The notes under the pieces: generated by a model
What the model saw: the letters and a program-made list of their open reading frames with translations, nothing else
The model's database searches: none
What the model was told of the DNA's origin: nothing
Shown: positions 1-9,873 of the stretch, in pieces
How positions within the stretch are numbered: position 1 is the stretch's first letter
Layout of the letters: each line of letters starts with the position of its first letter
Translations under genes and position numbers: made by a program
NCBI GenBank assembly: GCA_020073705.1
Contig: JAIQES010000021.1
Span: 36,219 to 100,218, forward strand
Length of the DNA: 64,000 bases
Reading direction: 5' to 3'
DNA from: Terriglobia bacterium
GTDB lineage: Bacteria; Acidobacteriota; Terriglobia; Acidiferrales; UBA7541

Positions 1-1336
1 TGTCGAAACCCAATACGCGGCACTCATGTCTGTTGGGGGGAAACGCGCTCCCGGATTTTTCGCGGTGGTCAGCCTTGCTTCGGTTCTCCTTATCGCCGCG
101 AGTTTGGCGATTCGCCTGGGTCTCGACCCCTCCGGGGCATGGTGGGCCGCCGCGCTAATCGCTGCTATGCCCGCTGTCTACCGGGGAGCTTATGGAGGGA
201 TGCTAGATGCCCTATTCGCCGGTTTCGTTCTTGCCGCGGCCCGCATGGCTTTCGACGCAGAACAGCCGGGGCATTACGCATTGTTCGGAATTTTCTGCGG
301 CATCTCCATGGGGACGAAATACACGGGAATCATTGCCTGGGCGCTGTTGATTTTCTGCTCGTTTCTGTTCTCGGTTTGGGTCTGCCGCCGCCAGCTAACG
401 ACGATTTTGAAGTCTTTGGGAATCTCCTGTGCCGTAGCGATTGCGATCGCCTCTCCCTTCTACCTGCGAAATTGGATTTTTTACGATTGTCCGATCTATC
501 CCCCTTCGCCCTTTTTACTACATTTTTTTACTTCCAAGAACATGTTGCCTGCCGTCATGCAAGGGCTGTTGGAAAATATGGGAAGAAGTGGGCAAGGGAT
601 GGGCGGGGGCTTCGTGGACTTTCTGCTTCTTCCATTCAACCTAACCTACCACACCGCGAACTATATTGGAGGAGCGGGCGGAATTGGACTTGTCCCCTGG
701 GCGTTGGGCCCGTTCGGACTGATCGCGCGCCGGCGCGACGCTTTCACAAAGGGTATGTTGCTATTCGCTGTGTTGCAGGTTGCCGCATGGTTTGTCACGG
801 CCCAAGTTTCACGCTACGTGATCCACATCTATGTGATCGGCGCCATCTTCGGAGTTCTCGGTTGGCAATATACCGCCCGCTCGGTATCACGGAATGCGCG
901 GGTTCTGTCCGCGGTGGTCATCGCGATCTCCATACTCTATGGAATGTTCATGATCTCTTCCGATAGGGTGGAAGACGTGCATGCCGCCCTGTCGAGTTCC
1001 TTTGAAGCGAAGCGAAGCTTCCAGGAGACGCCCCACCTCGCGAGCTTCGACTACATCAACAGTGAACCCTCCGTCAGAAAAGTCCTCATCCTCAATAAAG
1101 GAATTGCGGCATATTTCATCGATAAGCCTTACATCAAGCCGTTCGGGAGATGGGGAGAGCAGACGTTGCCGGGCGCCACCGATGTGCCGAAAGTGATGGC
1201 CCAGCTGGCCAGTTTGCACGTGACCCACATTCTGGATGTGAAATCGGAAGATGGTTCTTTCCAGTTGCCCGAGCATCCTTCCGGTCTCACACTTGTCTTC
1301 GAACAAGGGGATCAACGAGTCTACCGCGTTGACTAG
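1..1336 (+). CDS. Multi-pass membrane protein, glycosyltransferase 39/83-like (5' end probably outside window)
   Basis: ORF 26..1336; the frame stays open upstream of the first ATG (VETQYAAL-M) to the window edge; many hydrophobic segments. Confidence 0.6.
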   Translation, partial: VETQYAALMSVGGKRAPGFFAVVSLASVLLIAASLAIRLGLDPSGAWWAAALIAAMPAVYRGAYGGMLDALFAGFVLAAARMAFDAEQPGHYALFGIFCGISMGTKYTGIIAWALLIFCSFLFSVWVCRRQLTTILKSLGISCAVAIAIASPFYLRNWIFYDCPIYPPSPFLLHFFTSKNMLPAVMQGLLENMGRSGQGMGGGFVDFLLLPFNLTYHTANYIGGAGGIGLVPWALGPFGLIARRRDAFTKGMLLFAVLQVAAWFVTAQVSRYVIHIYVIGAIFGVLGWQYTARSVSRNARVLSAVVIAISILYGMFMISSDRVEDVHAALSSSFEAKRSFQETPHLASFDYINSEPSVRKVLILNKGIAAYFIDKPYIKPFGRWGEQTLPGATDVPKVMAQLASLHVTHILDVKSEDGSFQLPEHPSGLTLVFEQGDQRVYRVD

Positions 1337-1337
1337 A

Positions 1338-2546
1338 TCAGCGTTCTGAAGTTTCCATGATCTCTGACCGAACGGCGGATTGTCCGCTCAGGAAATCCGC
1401 TTCTCGCCCGGTCCTGCGCAGCGCGCTTGCGCAGGCGGCCTCCACGCCGCGAACCGTTCGCGCCCAAGTAAATCGCCGCATCGTTTCTTGGGCCGCGTGC
1501 CCCAACTTGGCTCGCAAGTCGGCCTCCTGACTCAATCTCCAAATGGCGTTCTCCAGGGCCGCGGAGTCCGCCGGGGGCACCAACAGACCATTGAATTCAT
1601 GCTCGACCAGATCGATCATCCCGCAAGTCTCGGTGGTGACGACGGCCATGCCGGAAGCCATCGCTTCCTGAAGCGCGAGAGGGGTTCCCTCCATGATGGA
1701 AGGGAAAACAAAAATGTCGTTCTGCGCAAACAGCGCGGGCATTTGGTCCGCAGGAACCATGGAGATCACGTGTACGAACGGACGCAGATCAGGATCGAAG
1801 AAATTCCTGACTTGCGCCGCATCGGACCCGCAACCGGCAATCGTCAATCGCAGCCCAGGCAGCCGTCTCGAAAGGCTTCGCAGCGCGTCGCGAATGTAGA
1901 AGATGCCGCGCTGATCCAGCCATGTGCCCGCATAAAGCAGGCGCGCGGACGGAGCGTGGGAATACTCCCTCGGGATGAAAAACCGCTCCTCGACGCCATT
2001 GGGCACATAGGAGACCTGGCCGGGATCGAGGTTGTACTTCAACTGCAATACGGTCCACGTGTCACGACCGTAGCAAATCGCGTGGTCCGCCGTTTTGATG
2101 GACAGGTAAAACCGCGGGAGATGATAGAGCCGGTGCCAGAGACGATTCTTGAAATCGAAATGGAAAGCCTTGCCCTTCTTCGCTTCCCGGCCCATGCCGT
2201 AGATGCGCCGTTCTTCGAGGCCGTGAAGCGTCATCACGTAAGCGGGGCCATTTTTTCGCGTCCCTGGCAGGATCCGATGCAGCGGGCCATACACGCAGCC
2301 ACCGGGCGCGTGAATATTGACGACGGAGAAGCGGCCTGGATCGCGGCGGATAAATCGCGCCAGCTTGATCGCAAACCCCATGTCATCGAACCGCCCCGGT
2401 AAATGGGAAGTTGCCGGGAGGTCGCCCGCGAACAGATATTCCACGCTGTGACCAAGTTGTTCGAGACCGCGGCCAACCCCGTACGCGATCCCGGCCGCGC
2501 CGCCCTCGCGGCGCTTTGGCACGTTCGCGGCGATCAGGATTCTCAT
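1338..2546 (-). CDS. Glycosyltransferase family 4
   Basis: MRILIAANVPKRREGG..., GT-B signature FPSIMEGTPLALQEAMASGMAVVTTETCGMIDLVEHEFNGLLVPP; start chosen at MRILI. Confidence 0.85.
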   Translation of the reverse strand: MRILIAANVPKRREGGAAGIAYGVGRGLEQLGHSVEYLFAGDLPATSHLPGRFDDMGFAIKLARFIRRDPGRFSVVNIHAPGGCVYGPLHRILPGTRKNGPAYVMTLHGLEERRIYGMGREAKKGKAFHFDFKNRLWHRLYHLPRFYLSIKTADHAICYGRDTWTVLQLKYNLDPGQVSYVPNGVEERFFIPREYSHAPSARLLYAGTWLDQRGIFYIRDALRSLSRRLPGLRLTIAGCGSDAAQVRNFFDPDLRPFVHVISMVPADQMPALFAQNDIFVFPSIMEGTPLALQEAMASGMAVVTTETCGMIDLVEHEFNGLLVPPADSAALENAIWRLSQEADLRAKLGHAAQETMRRFTWARTVRGVEAACASALRRTGREADFLSGQSAVRSEIMETSER

Positions 2547-2716
2547 CTGGCTTGCCCGCGCTTTCGTCCGACCAACAGATAATGCAGCGCAAACGGAAGC
2601 AAACAACGCCTAGTCGCGCGGCTCGTCTCAAGAAATTGCAACCTTACGGGGCCGCGGCCCCGCACCGGAATCTGCACTCGCTCATGCCAGCGATCGTATT
2701 CTTGAACGAGATTCAT
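2543..2716 (-). CDS. Small 57-aa ORF, possible methyltransferase N-terminal remnant
   Basis: MNLVQEYDRWHERVQIPVRGRGPVRLQFLETSRATRRCLLPFALHYLLVGRKRGQAR; ATGA-type 4-nt overlaps with both flanking genes. Confidence 0.5.
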   Translation of the reverse strand: MNLVQEYDRWHERVQIPVRGRGPVRLQFLETSRATRRCLLPFALHYLLVGRKRGQAR

Positions 2717-3804
2717 ACGCCCGCCTTCCATTGCCGGACGGTGTGCTCGGGTTGCGGGATGGGCAGCAGATTCTTCCGGGCGCGCAGATAAAATTTGTTT
2801 GTGGCGACGCACCGCCGGGCGCGATAGAACAGGCGTGGTGGGAGGACGAGTCCGGGCAGCAAGGTCGCGCACTTGAAAAATAGCTGCATCCAGGAAGCGC
2901 GCTCGTGCAAGATTCGGTACATTGCGAATTCGGTCCGCACCGTCTCCCACGGGGAGCCGCCATCCACCATGAGCCGCAACTGATTGGCTTCAGCGGCAAC
3001 GGATTCGGTAACAATTTCGATGGCTGGGGCCGGCAGTCCCCGTTCGCGGAGCCGATGACCCAACTCTTGCGCCAGGCACGCGAGGACGCCCTGCTTTCGC
3101 CGCATGGCATCTTCCTGAAATCCGGACGTTTGAAAAAGATTCGCATCGTGAATGCGATAAAACGTCAGCGCCTCAGGCAGGATCAAAGTGGTGGCCGAGG
3201 CCGCCGCCAGAGTGAACAGGTATTCGTCCGCTTCGAACCGGAGCCGCTCGGGTACGGGAAGCAGGCGGGGGATTACGCTGGCGCGAATGGTCATACGGCT
3301 CGTGCCAAGAAAATTCTTGCGCAGGCGGAAGGTCCGCGCATTTTCGACTGAATCCACGCGGAACCGCGACGCCTCTCGCAGCACTTCGGTATGCTGGCGT
3401 CCGTCGGGGAAAGCCTCGGTTACGCCGTGGCCCACGATGCCGATTTCCCGATCGCGCTCCATCGCCTCGACCACGCGGCGCAGTTTCCCTTTCGCCCACC
3501 AATCGTCCCCGTCGAGAAACGCGATGATCTCGCCTTGGCACTCCGGGATGCCCGCGTTGAATGCAGAGGCCTGGCCACCGTTGGGCTTTCGCAGCAATCG
3601 CACGCGCGGTTCGAAGCGCCGGACGATTTCCGGTGTGCGATCGGTCGAGCCGTCATCGACGACAACAATCTCCACGTCCGCCATGGACATGTCCTGTGCG
3701 AGCACGCTGGTGATGGCCTGCTCGATGAACCGTTCGTGGTTGTACGTGTCGATTAAGACGCTGACATACGGCTTTGACATGGCCTTGCTGCTTTCCTCGC
3801 TCAT
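2713..3804 (-). CDS. Glycosyltransferase family 2
   Basis: VSVLIDTYNHERFIEQAITSVLAQ...VVDDGSTDRTPEIV...FLDGDDWW. Confidence 0.88.
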   Translation of the reverse strand: MSEESSKAMSKPYVSVLIDTYNHERFIEQAITSVLAQDMSMADVEIVVVDDGSTDRTPEIVRRFEPRVRLLRKPNGGQASAFNAGIPECQGEIIAFLDGDDWWAKGKLRRVVEAMERDREIGIVGHGVTEAFPDGRQHTEVLREASRFRVDSVENARTFRLRKNFLGTSRMTIRASVIPRLLPVPERLRFEADEYLFTLAAASATTLILPEALTFYRIHDANLFQTSGFQEDAMRRKQGVLACLAQELGHRLRERGLPAPAIEIVTESVAAEANQLRLMVDGGSPWETVRTEFAMYRILHERASWMQLFFKCATLLPGLVLPPRLFYRARRCVATNKFYLRARKNLLPIPQPEHTVRQWKAGV

Positions 3805-3858
3805 CTAATCAAAACGCGGGCGGTTGCCGCATCTTTCCAGCAAACTGACGATAGAAAA

Positions 3859-4605
3859 CTACGAGCCCGGTCCGGTCTTTTGAAAAAGATGGTACGGATT
3901 CGTGGCAACCAGGTGATACCGGCCCGAGGTCATGATTTCGGGCATCAACTTATGAAGGCTGAATTCGCCCAGAGTGGAATCATCGAAAAAGATAAATCCG
4001 CCGGTTTCGAGATACGCATCGGAATTCAGAAAGTCCCTCTTCGCGTATTCATATGTGTGGTTACCATCGATGTAGCAAAAGCTGAATTGGCCGCCGAGAC
4101 GGAAATTCCTGCCCAAAATATCCGCACAGTCTTTTTGGTCCTTCCATGCGGCGAAAAATACATCCGCCGTCATCTCAAAAGTAAATGGCAAATCGTCGCC
4201 GCTGAACATTTGAATGTTGCGAATGTATGAATCTCTTACGAAAGCTCTATAATCGGAAAAGAGAACCGGCGAATTCGGAATCTTGGAGCGCCCATCTACG
4301 TTTTCAAATTCCCACTTGTCGCACGTAATGAGCGGATTTTTCGCTCCGTGCTTGCGCTTGAGGTGTGTGATCACATTCGTGGAGAGCCCGCAAAAGGACC
4401 CGATTTCAAGGATCGGCGCTGCACTGGGAAGATGGCCGATAGCGTAATCGATGGAGTGGAGATTCCCCCTCTCCAACATCCCGGCGTTCGCGTAACCCAG
4501 CCAGGAAATGTATTCATCGTTGATGAGACGGATCGTTTCCGGCGGGTCAATGATTCGCGCCGCCTTTCTCAGCGCCCGTCCCACCAATTTCTGAACAGAA
4601 CTCAT
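3859..4605 (-). CDS. Class I SAM-dependent methyltransferase-like protein
   Basis: ILEIGSFCGLSTNVITHLKRKHG...FCYIDGNHTYEYAKRDF...GGFIFFDDS; start at MSSVQKL avoids overlap with the upstream gene. Confidence 0.7.
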   Translation of the reverse strand: MSSVQKLVGRALRKAARIIDPPETIRLINDEYISWLGYANAGMLERGNLHSIDYAIGHLPSAAPILEIGSFCGLSTNVITHLKRKHGAKNPLITCDKWEFENVDGRSKIPNSPVLFSDYRAFVRDSYIRNIQMFSGDDLPFTFEMTADVFFAAWKDQKDCADILGRNFRLGGQFSFCYIDGNHTYEYAKRDFLNSDAYLETGGFIFFDDSTLGEFSLHKLMPEIMTSGRYHLVATNPYHLFQKTGPGS

Positions 4606-4630
4606 GGTGTCCTCATCGACAATTAAGGTC

Positions 4631-5545
4631 TCAATTCTCTCTTGGAGCTGCGGGGGTGCCATGCTGCCGCAATCCAAGTCGATGCCGCACAGGCCGGGTC
4701 AATTTAAGAAGACCAAACCAAACCGCATTGCGAGCCGCTGTGGCCTTACGTTTGGTTTGCACCACCCAATGATGATAGTTCGGACGCAGGCCTTGCGGGG
4801 TAAGCCGATGCGTTGCGTTTTCCATAGTTGCAAAACAACGCCCGCCTTCCAGTAGCGCGTAATTCTGCTGTGCTTCCTCGCCCTGCCAGACGCCGGCCGC
4901 GCCGTCGGGATGATAGGAATAATCGTGGTTCTGGTGCACGGCCTGGACGACGGCGGTAGCATCCACAACGCGCGCACCGGAATCCCGCGCATGCCATACC
5001 AGCCAGTTGTCCCAGCCGGGGCGGCCAATCACAAACGGAGGCGTATTCTTATAGTAGAGGCCGCGCGAAAAGGTGAAGTAGTCAATCCATTGCGGCGGGC
5101 GCTGGTGATTCGCTTCGAGCGCAAGGCGCCGCACCGTCGCTTCCCAGTCCGCAGCGTAAAAGTCGACCGGCGCGGTGATGTCGGTGTCCCAACGCTGCCC
5201 GGCCATCAAGAATCTGCCGCCCAGAGCAGTCACGCGTTCAACCGCGACGCGAAAATCCGAAAGGAGAATAATGTCGCAGTTGATGTAGCAGAGGCAGGCG
5301 TGGTGCGCGAGGTCCTGCGCCCCGTCGAAAATAGGAGAAAGGTATTTGGTGCCGTGCGCGTTGCGCTGCACTCCGGGCACGTGGCGAATTCCAAGTTCCC
5401 GCGCGGCTTGGGCGGCGCCTTCTTCGTCACCGAACAGAATCACTTCGGCCGCGGGGTGAATGCGCTTCCAGCTCTCGATGGAGTTGCGCTGAATGATACC
5501 GATATGTCCGCGAAACGGCTTGGGTGTGGCAAAGAAAGTAATCAT
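4631..5545 (-). CDS. Glycosyltransferase-like (nucleotide-diphospho-sugar transferase fold)
   Basis: MITFFATPKPFRGHIGIIQRNSIESWKRIHPAAEVILFGDEEG...CYINCDIILLSDF. Confidence 0.6.
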   Translation of the reverse strand: MITFFATPKPFRGHIGIIQRNSIESWKRIHPAAEVILFGDEEGAAQAARELGIRHVPGVQRNAHGTKYLSPIFDGAQDLAHHACLCYINCDIILLSDFRVAVERVTALGGRFLMAGQRWDTDITAPVDFYAADWEATVRRLALEANHQRPPQWIDYFTFSRGLYYKNTPPFVIGRPGWDNWLVWHARDSGARVVDATAVVQAVHQNHDYSYHPDGAAGVWQGEEAQQNYALLEGGRCFATMENATHRLTPQGLRPNYHHWVVQTKRKATAARNAVWFGLLKLTRPVRHRLGLRQHGTPAAPREN

Positions 5546-5557
5546 CGTCGCCTCGGG

Positions 5558-6628
5558 CTACGTTCCGACTTTGTGGCTGTGTTCGCGCTCTGCGACGGCC
5601 ATTTCTTCGAGTATGGAATCGAGGCTGCGCGTTACGCTCCAGCCGGGATAATGGCTCTTCAGTTTCGCCAGATTGGAGATGTAACAGATGTGATCGCCCC
5701 TTCGCGCCTGTTCCGAGTAGGTCCAAGAGATTTTCCTCCCGGTCAGCGTTTCTATTCGCGCGATGGCTTCCAGCATCGAGATACTGTTGGCGCGGCCTCC
5801 GCCAAGGTTGTAGACCTCGCCGGGCCTCGGATTGCGCGCAAACTCCTCGAACGCGCGCACCACATCAAAACTGTGGATGTTGTCGCGGACCTGCTTGCCT
5901 TTGTGGCCGTATACGGTATAGGTCCGGCCGGACAGAGCGACCTTCAACAAATAGGAGAGAAACCCGTGCAACTCAACGCCCGAGTGCGACGGCCCGGTCA
6001 GACATCCGCCGCGGAATATGCCGACGCCCATGCCGAAGTACCGGCCGTACTCCTGCGCATAGATGTCGGCGGCAACTTTGGAAGCGCCGAACAGAGAATG
6101 CATCGTGCGGTCAATGCGGCAATTTTCGTCAATGCCTTCAAAATCGGCTGGATCCGAGTAGTCGTAGCGCGTTTCCGTTTCGCGCAGGGGTTTTTCGTTG
6201 GGAGCATCACCGTACACCTTATTGGTGCTCATGAAGACGAACGCGGCTTCGGGGCAGTGCTGGCGCGTGGCCTCGAGAAGATTCACTGTGCCGAGCGCGT
6301 TGACTTCGAAGTCGAGCAGAGCGATGTCAGCCGCCTTGTCATGCGACGGCTGCGCGGCACAGTGGATAATCAAGTCGAAGCGATACTCGCGGAACAGTGC
6401 CATGATGGCGTCGCGGTCGCGAATGTCGAGCGCCGTGGAAGTGAACCGTTTCGTGGCGCGTTTGAGCCGCTCCAGATTCCACAACGTGTCCCCCGGCGGG
6501 CCGAAGAAAACGCGGCGCATGTTGTTGTCCGCGCCGATGACGCGATGGCCTTGCCGGTCAAAATATTCGACTGCCTCGGAACCAATCAGGCCGCTGCTTC
6601 CGGTTACGAGGATGTTCCAGGACTTCAC
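5558..6628 (-). CDS. NAD-dependent epimerase/dehydratase, CDP-paratose 2-epimerase-like
   Basis: [19 protein letters not shown] Rossmann motif, [74 protein letters not shown] start preceded by GGGAGG. Confidence 0.8.
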   Translation of the reverse strand: MKSWNILVTGSSGLIGSEAVEYFDRQGHRVIGADNNMRRVFFGPPGDTLWNLERLKRATKRFTSTALDIRDRDAIMALFREYRFDLIIHCAAQPSHDKAADIALLDFEVNALGTVNLLEATRQHCPEAAFVFMSTNKVYGDAPNEKPLRETETRYDYSDPADFEGIDENCRIDRTMHSLFGASKVAADIYAQEYGRYFGMGVGIFRGGCLTGPSHSGVELHGFLSYLLKVALSGRTYTVYGHKGKQVRDNIHSFDVVRAFEEFARNPRPGEVYNLGGGRANSISMLEAIARIETLTGRKISWTYSEQARRGDHICYISNLAKLKSHYPGWSVTRSLDSILEEMAVAEREHSHKVGT

Positions 6629-6680
6629 TGTCCCACACCTCCCAAGGAAGAACCTAAACAATACATCATAGCTGCATCTC

Positions 6681-6826
6681 TTATGCGGTCACCTGCGAAC
6701 GGATGTGTTCAACAGTTCCGCCAATCCCATCCAGCAATCCCACTTGGGGCGTCCAGTTGAGCACGTGGCGCGACGAGAATGCTTCTATAGCGCCTCAATA
6801 ATCGCAAGACTCGATTCTTCAACGTT
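6681..6826 (-). pseudogene. Degraded C-terminal fragment of an NAD-dependent epimerase/dehydratase
   Basis: Minus-strand reading [33 protein letters not shown] matches the C-terminal W-x-P-x-x-x-L-x-x-G-x-x-x-T pattern; a shifted frame upstream reads VNVEESSLAIIEAL*. Confidence 0.6.
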
Positions 6827-7563
6827 CACCCGTTGTGCTGTCGCCATTCGCGAAGTTGAGCGACTGCGCGCAGTTGATCAATGGAAAAGCCATCGCCAGC
6901 CAGGACTACCCACCCGCGTTTTAAGCCGACTTCCTCAGACGACGGCAACGCCGGAAAGAAAGGAATGAACCCGAGGTGGGCGATAGGGTTTAAGTACTCG
7001 AGGGACAGCTTTTTCCCCCCTCCGTAGTCATCAAATTGGTATCCAGAATCATCTGGCACCTGAAAATCGTCTATCATCACTACTGGTCGGGTCCAATGAC
7101 GGAAGATTAAGTCAACCTCTTCCCGGAGCGGCAGGTCATCGTGCCAATGCGCATCTAGATAGAAGAATACTCTATCCTTAGGCACGGTCGAATCTTGGAT
7201 CAGCCGACGAAGGAACTGCCTGCTATCCCCGAGACAAAAATGCACGTTGGACCGGGCCCAGAGTCGCAACTGGGCGTAGCCCAAGTATCGCGGGTTCACT
7301 TCGCTGGAATAGACGGGACAGCCGGCATCTGCAAAGAAAAGGGTGCTTTCGCCTCGGTATGTGCCGGTTTCGACGACTGCGTTGAAAGAGCAAAGCCGTT
7401 TCAACTCCTCAAATGCGTTCAAGCGCGCCCGAGAACCGTTCAGTGGTCCGCCGAACCCCGTAGTCGGCTGGCGATGGAAAATACAATCTACGGCACCGAG
7501 CCAACAATCGACTCGTTTCTCACCGAAAGCCGCTGAGAGTAACTGTCGAATGAAGTGAATCAT
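6826..7563 (-). CDS. Class I SAM-dependent methyltransferase-like protein
   Basis: AVVETGTYRGESTLFFADAG...LGDSRQFL...FFYLDAHWHDDLPLREEVDLI...VVMIDDFQVPDD; start chosen at MIHFIRQL. Confidence 0.6.
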   Translation of the reverse strand: MIHFIRQLLSAAFGEKRVDCWLGAVDCIFHRQPTTGFGGPLNGSRARLNAFEELKRLCSFNAVVETGTYRGESTLFFADAGCPVYSSEVNPRYLGYAQLRLWARSNVHFCLGDSRQFLRRLIQDSTVPKDRVFFYLDAHWHDDLPLREEVDLIFRHWTRPVVMIDDFQVPDDSGYQFDDYGGGKKLSLEYLNPIAHLGFIPFFPALPSSEEVGLKRGWVVLAGDGFSIDQLRAVAQLREWRQHNG

Positions 7564-7736
7564 CAGATTATCTAGAATTCGTATGGCTGGGCGGCACACC
7601 CTTTCATATAATGTTGTTGCCTCACCCCACAACCGACATCCCGCGCGGTCTCCAGTCCCAGCTGTGTTCTCCATGTGGCGAAAGCTTCCCACATGAGCGT
7701 GATTCTTGCTTCGTCCAGTGCCCGGCAATCCGCATG

Positions 7737-8996
7737 TCAAAAACTCGATTTTGCGGCAATGGGGGCCTCCTCTGCATTGCGAATGGTGAAATCACAAGGC
7801 ACGTTCAAAACTCCGTTCCATTCGTCCCTCGGGTGCTGGAAAACTTTGGTCGCAATGTTCATTTCCGGCAGACAATCCCACAATTCGAGAAGTTCCTTGT
7901 CTTCCCAGAGGCTTACCTGCCAAGCGTACGCGCCCGGGCGTAGTGGAAGTGTCGGGAACGTATACGTGAAGGAATGTATGCCGGGCTCTAGGCGAACGTC
8001 GTCCTTCGCCCAAGCCCACATTAGTTGGCGATCCATGTTGAACAAGGCGACACCGTGATGGCCCCGCTGGACCGGTTGATTGACTTGCACGATAAATCGG
8101 ATCTTAACCGGGCCGAACGACGTCAACATATGCGCCGATTCACTTCGTGGCTGCAGAATCTCCCAATTTAGGAAGTGCACTTTCTCGCCGCGATCTGCGT
8201 CATTGGACGCAGTTCCTGATGTCATGGCGGCCTCGTAGGCGCCGACAATTTCAGCAGTCGGACCGGCCTGCCGGATCGTGCCGCCGTCCATCCAGATCAC
8301 CTTTTCGCACAGGCGGCGAATCTGATTCATCTGATGGCTAACGAAAACGATCGTGCGGCCCGCATGAGCAACTTCGCCCATCTTCCCAAGACACTTCTTT
8401 TGAAACGCCAGGTCGCCTACGGCAAGGACTTCGTCCACCAGCAAAATCTGCGGCTCGAAGTGCGCGGCGACCGCGAACGCCAGCCGCATCTGCATTCCCG
8501 TGCTGTAGTGCTTCAGCGGCGTGTCAATGAAGTCGGCGACCTCGGCAAACGCGACAATGTCGTCGAACTTGCGTTCGATCTCCTTCTTGCCCATGCCCAG
8601 AATCGCGCCGTTCAGATACGTATTCTCGCGGCCCGTCAGTTCCGGGTGAAAACCCGTGCCGACTTCCAGCAGGCTGCCAACGCGGCCTCGGATTTCCGCG
8701 CTGCCTTCGGTGGGCTGTGTGACGCGGGAAAGAATCTTCAGCAGGGTGGTTTTCCCGGCGCCGTTGCGTCCAATCAAGCCGAGCACTTCGCCCTCGTGCA
8801 TATCAAAGGAAACGTTGCGAAGCGCCCAGATGTGGCGCGGCCCGGCGTCAGAGCCGTTGGCGCCATTCGAACCAAACCAGCGCACCGGCGCCGTCATCGC
8901 GTTCGTGAGGCGGTCGCGCATGGTGAGGTATCGCGCACGCCCGCCAATCCGATAGCGTTTGCCCAGCGACTCAACATGGATGGCAATATGACTCAT
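7737..8996 (-). CDS. ABC transporter ATP-binding protein, polysaccharide export (Wzt-like, with C-terminal domain)
   Basis: Walker A GRNGAGKTTLL, Walker B ILLVDEVLAVGD, H-loop FVSHQ; C-terminal extension HMLTSFGPVKIRFIVQVNQ typical of Wzt. Confidence 0.9.
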   Translation of the reverse strand: MSHIAIHVESLGKRYRIGGRARYLTMRDRLTNAMTAPVRWFGSNGANGSDAGPRHIWALRNVSFDMHEGEVLGLIGRNGAGKTTLLKILSRVTQPTEGSAEIRGRVGSLLEVGTGFHPELTGRENTYLNGAILGMGKKEIERKFDDIVAFAEVADFIDTPLKHYSTGMQMRLAFAVAAHFEPQILLVDEVLAVGDLAFQKKCLGKMGEVAHAGRTIVFVSHQMNQIRRLCEKVIWMDGGTIRQAGPTAEIVGAYEAAMTSGTASNDADRGEKVHFLNWEILQPRSESAHMLTSFGPVKIRFIVQVNQPVQRGHHGVALFNMDRQLMWAWAKDDVRLEPGIHSFTYTFPTLPLRPGAYAWQVSLWEDKELLELWDCLPEMNIATKVFQHPRDEWNGVLNVPCDFTIRNAEEAPIAAKSSF

Positions 8997-8999
8997 GGG

Positions 9000-9866
9000 T
9001 CAGACCACATCCGCCATCGTGCCCTCGACCGCGTGGTAGTACACCAGCCCGCTAAGAACCAGCAGGACAACCGCTGCGGATGACGCCGCCATCAGCATGC
9101 CTGGGGGTTGCCCGTGTCCGGTCAGCGCCCAGCGAAACCCTTCGATGACGCCCGCCATCGGGTTCAATCCGTAAAGCCAGCGCCATTTTTCCGGCACTAG
9201 AGAACTCGGATAGGCAACTGGCGAGGCAAACATCCAAAACTGCACCAGGAAGGGCAGGACGTAGCGGACGTCCCTGTACAACGCGTTCAGGGCGGAAAGC
9301 CACAGGCCGACGCCAAGAGCGGTCAGGACCGCGAGCAGTGTGAAGACCGGCAGCCAGATCACGGCGCTGGTCGGCACGATGCGGTAATAAACCATCATTC
9401 CCAGCAACACGGCGAACGAGATGGCGAAATCCAGCAGTCCCGATAGAACCGAAGCAATCGGCAATACGACACGCGGGAAATAGATCTTCGTGATGACCCT
9501 TTGCTGATCGACAACGATGTTCGTCGCGCCCTGCATCGCAGTGGCGAAATACATCCATGGCAGCAGGGCACAATAATAAAAAATCGGGTAGGGCAGTCCC
9601 TGGGAAGGAATTTTCGCCAATTTGCCGAAAAACAGGCTAAACACAAGCATCGTCATCACGGGCTGGAGAACCGCCCAGGCTGCACCGATCACGGTCTGCT
9701 TGTATCGAACCTTGATGTCGCGCCAGACGAAAAAATAGAGCAACTCCCGGTAGGCCCACAATTCGGCGAGATCCAGCGCCAGCCAGCCGCGCCGGGCTGC
9801 AATGTGCACGACGGGAAACTCGCGTGTCTGCGCAACCGTCGCCATTTGGATCTGAGTGGCAGCCAC
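9000..9866 (-). CDS. ABC-2 type polysaccharide export permease (Wzm-like)
   Basis: LLYFFVWRDIKVRYKQTVIGAAWAVLQPVMTMLVFSLFFG...YGLNPMAGVIEGFRWAL. Confidence 0.92.
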   Translation of the reverse strand: MAATQIQMATVAQTREFPVVHIAARRGWLALDLAELWAYRELLYFFVWRDIKVRYKQTVIGAAWAVLQPVMTMLVFSLFFGKLAKIPSQGLPYPIFYYCALLPWMYFATAMQGATNIVVDQQRVITKIYFPRVVLPIASVLSGLLDFAISFAVLLGMMVYYRIVPTSAVIWLPVFTLLAVLTALGVGLWLSALNALYRDVRYVLPFLVQFWMFASPVAYPSSLVPEKWRWLYGLNPMAGVIEGFRWALTGHGQPPGMLMAASSAAVVLLVLSGLVYYHAVEGTMADVV

Positions 9867-9873
9867 GATTTAC

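Noticed and set aside
4910-6760. 616-aa plus-strand ORF
   Set aside because: Antisense shadow of the glycosyltransferase and epimerase genes in GC-rich DNA; no recognisable domain and it crosses two real genes
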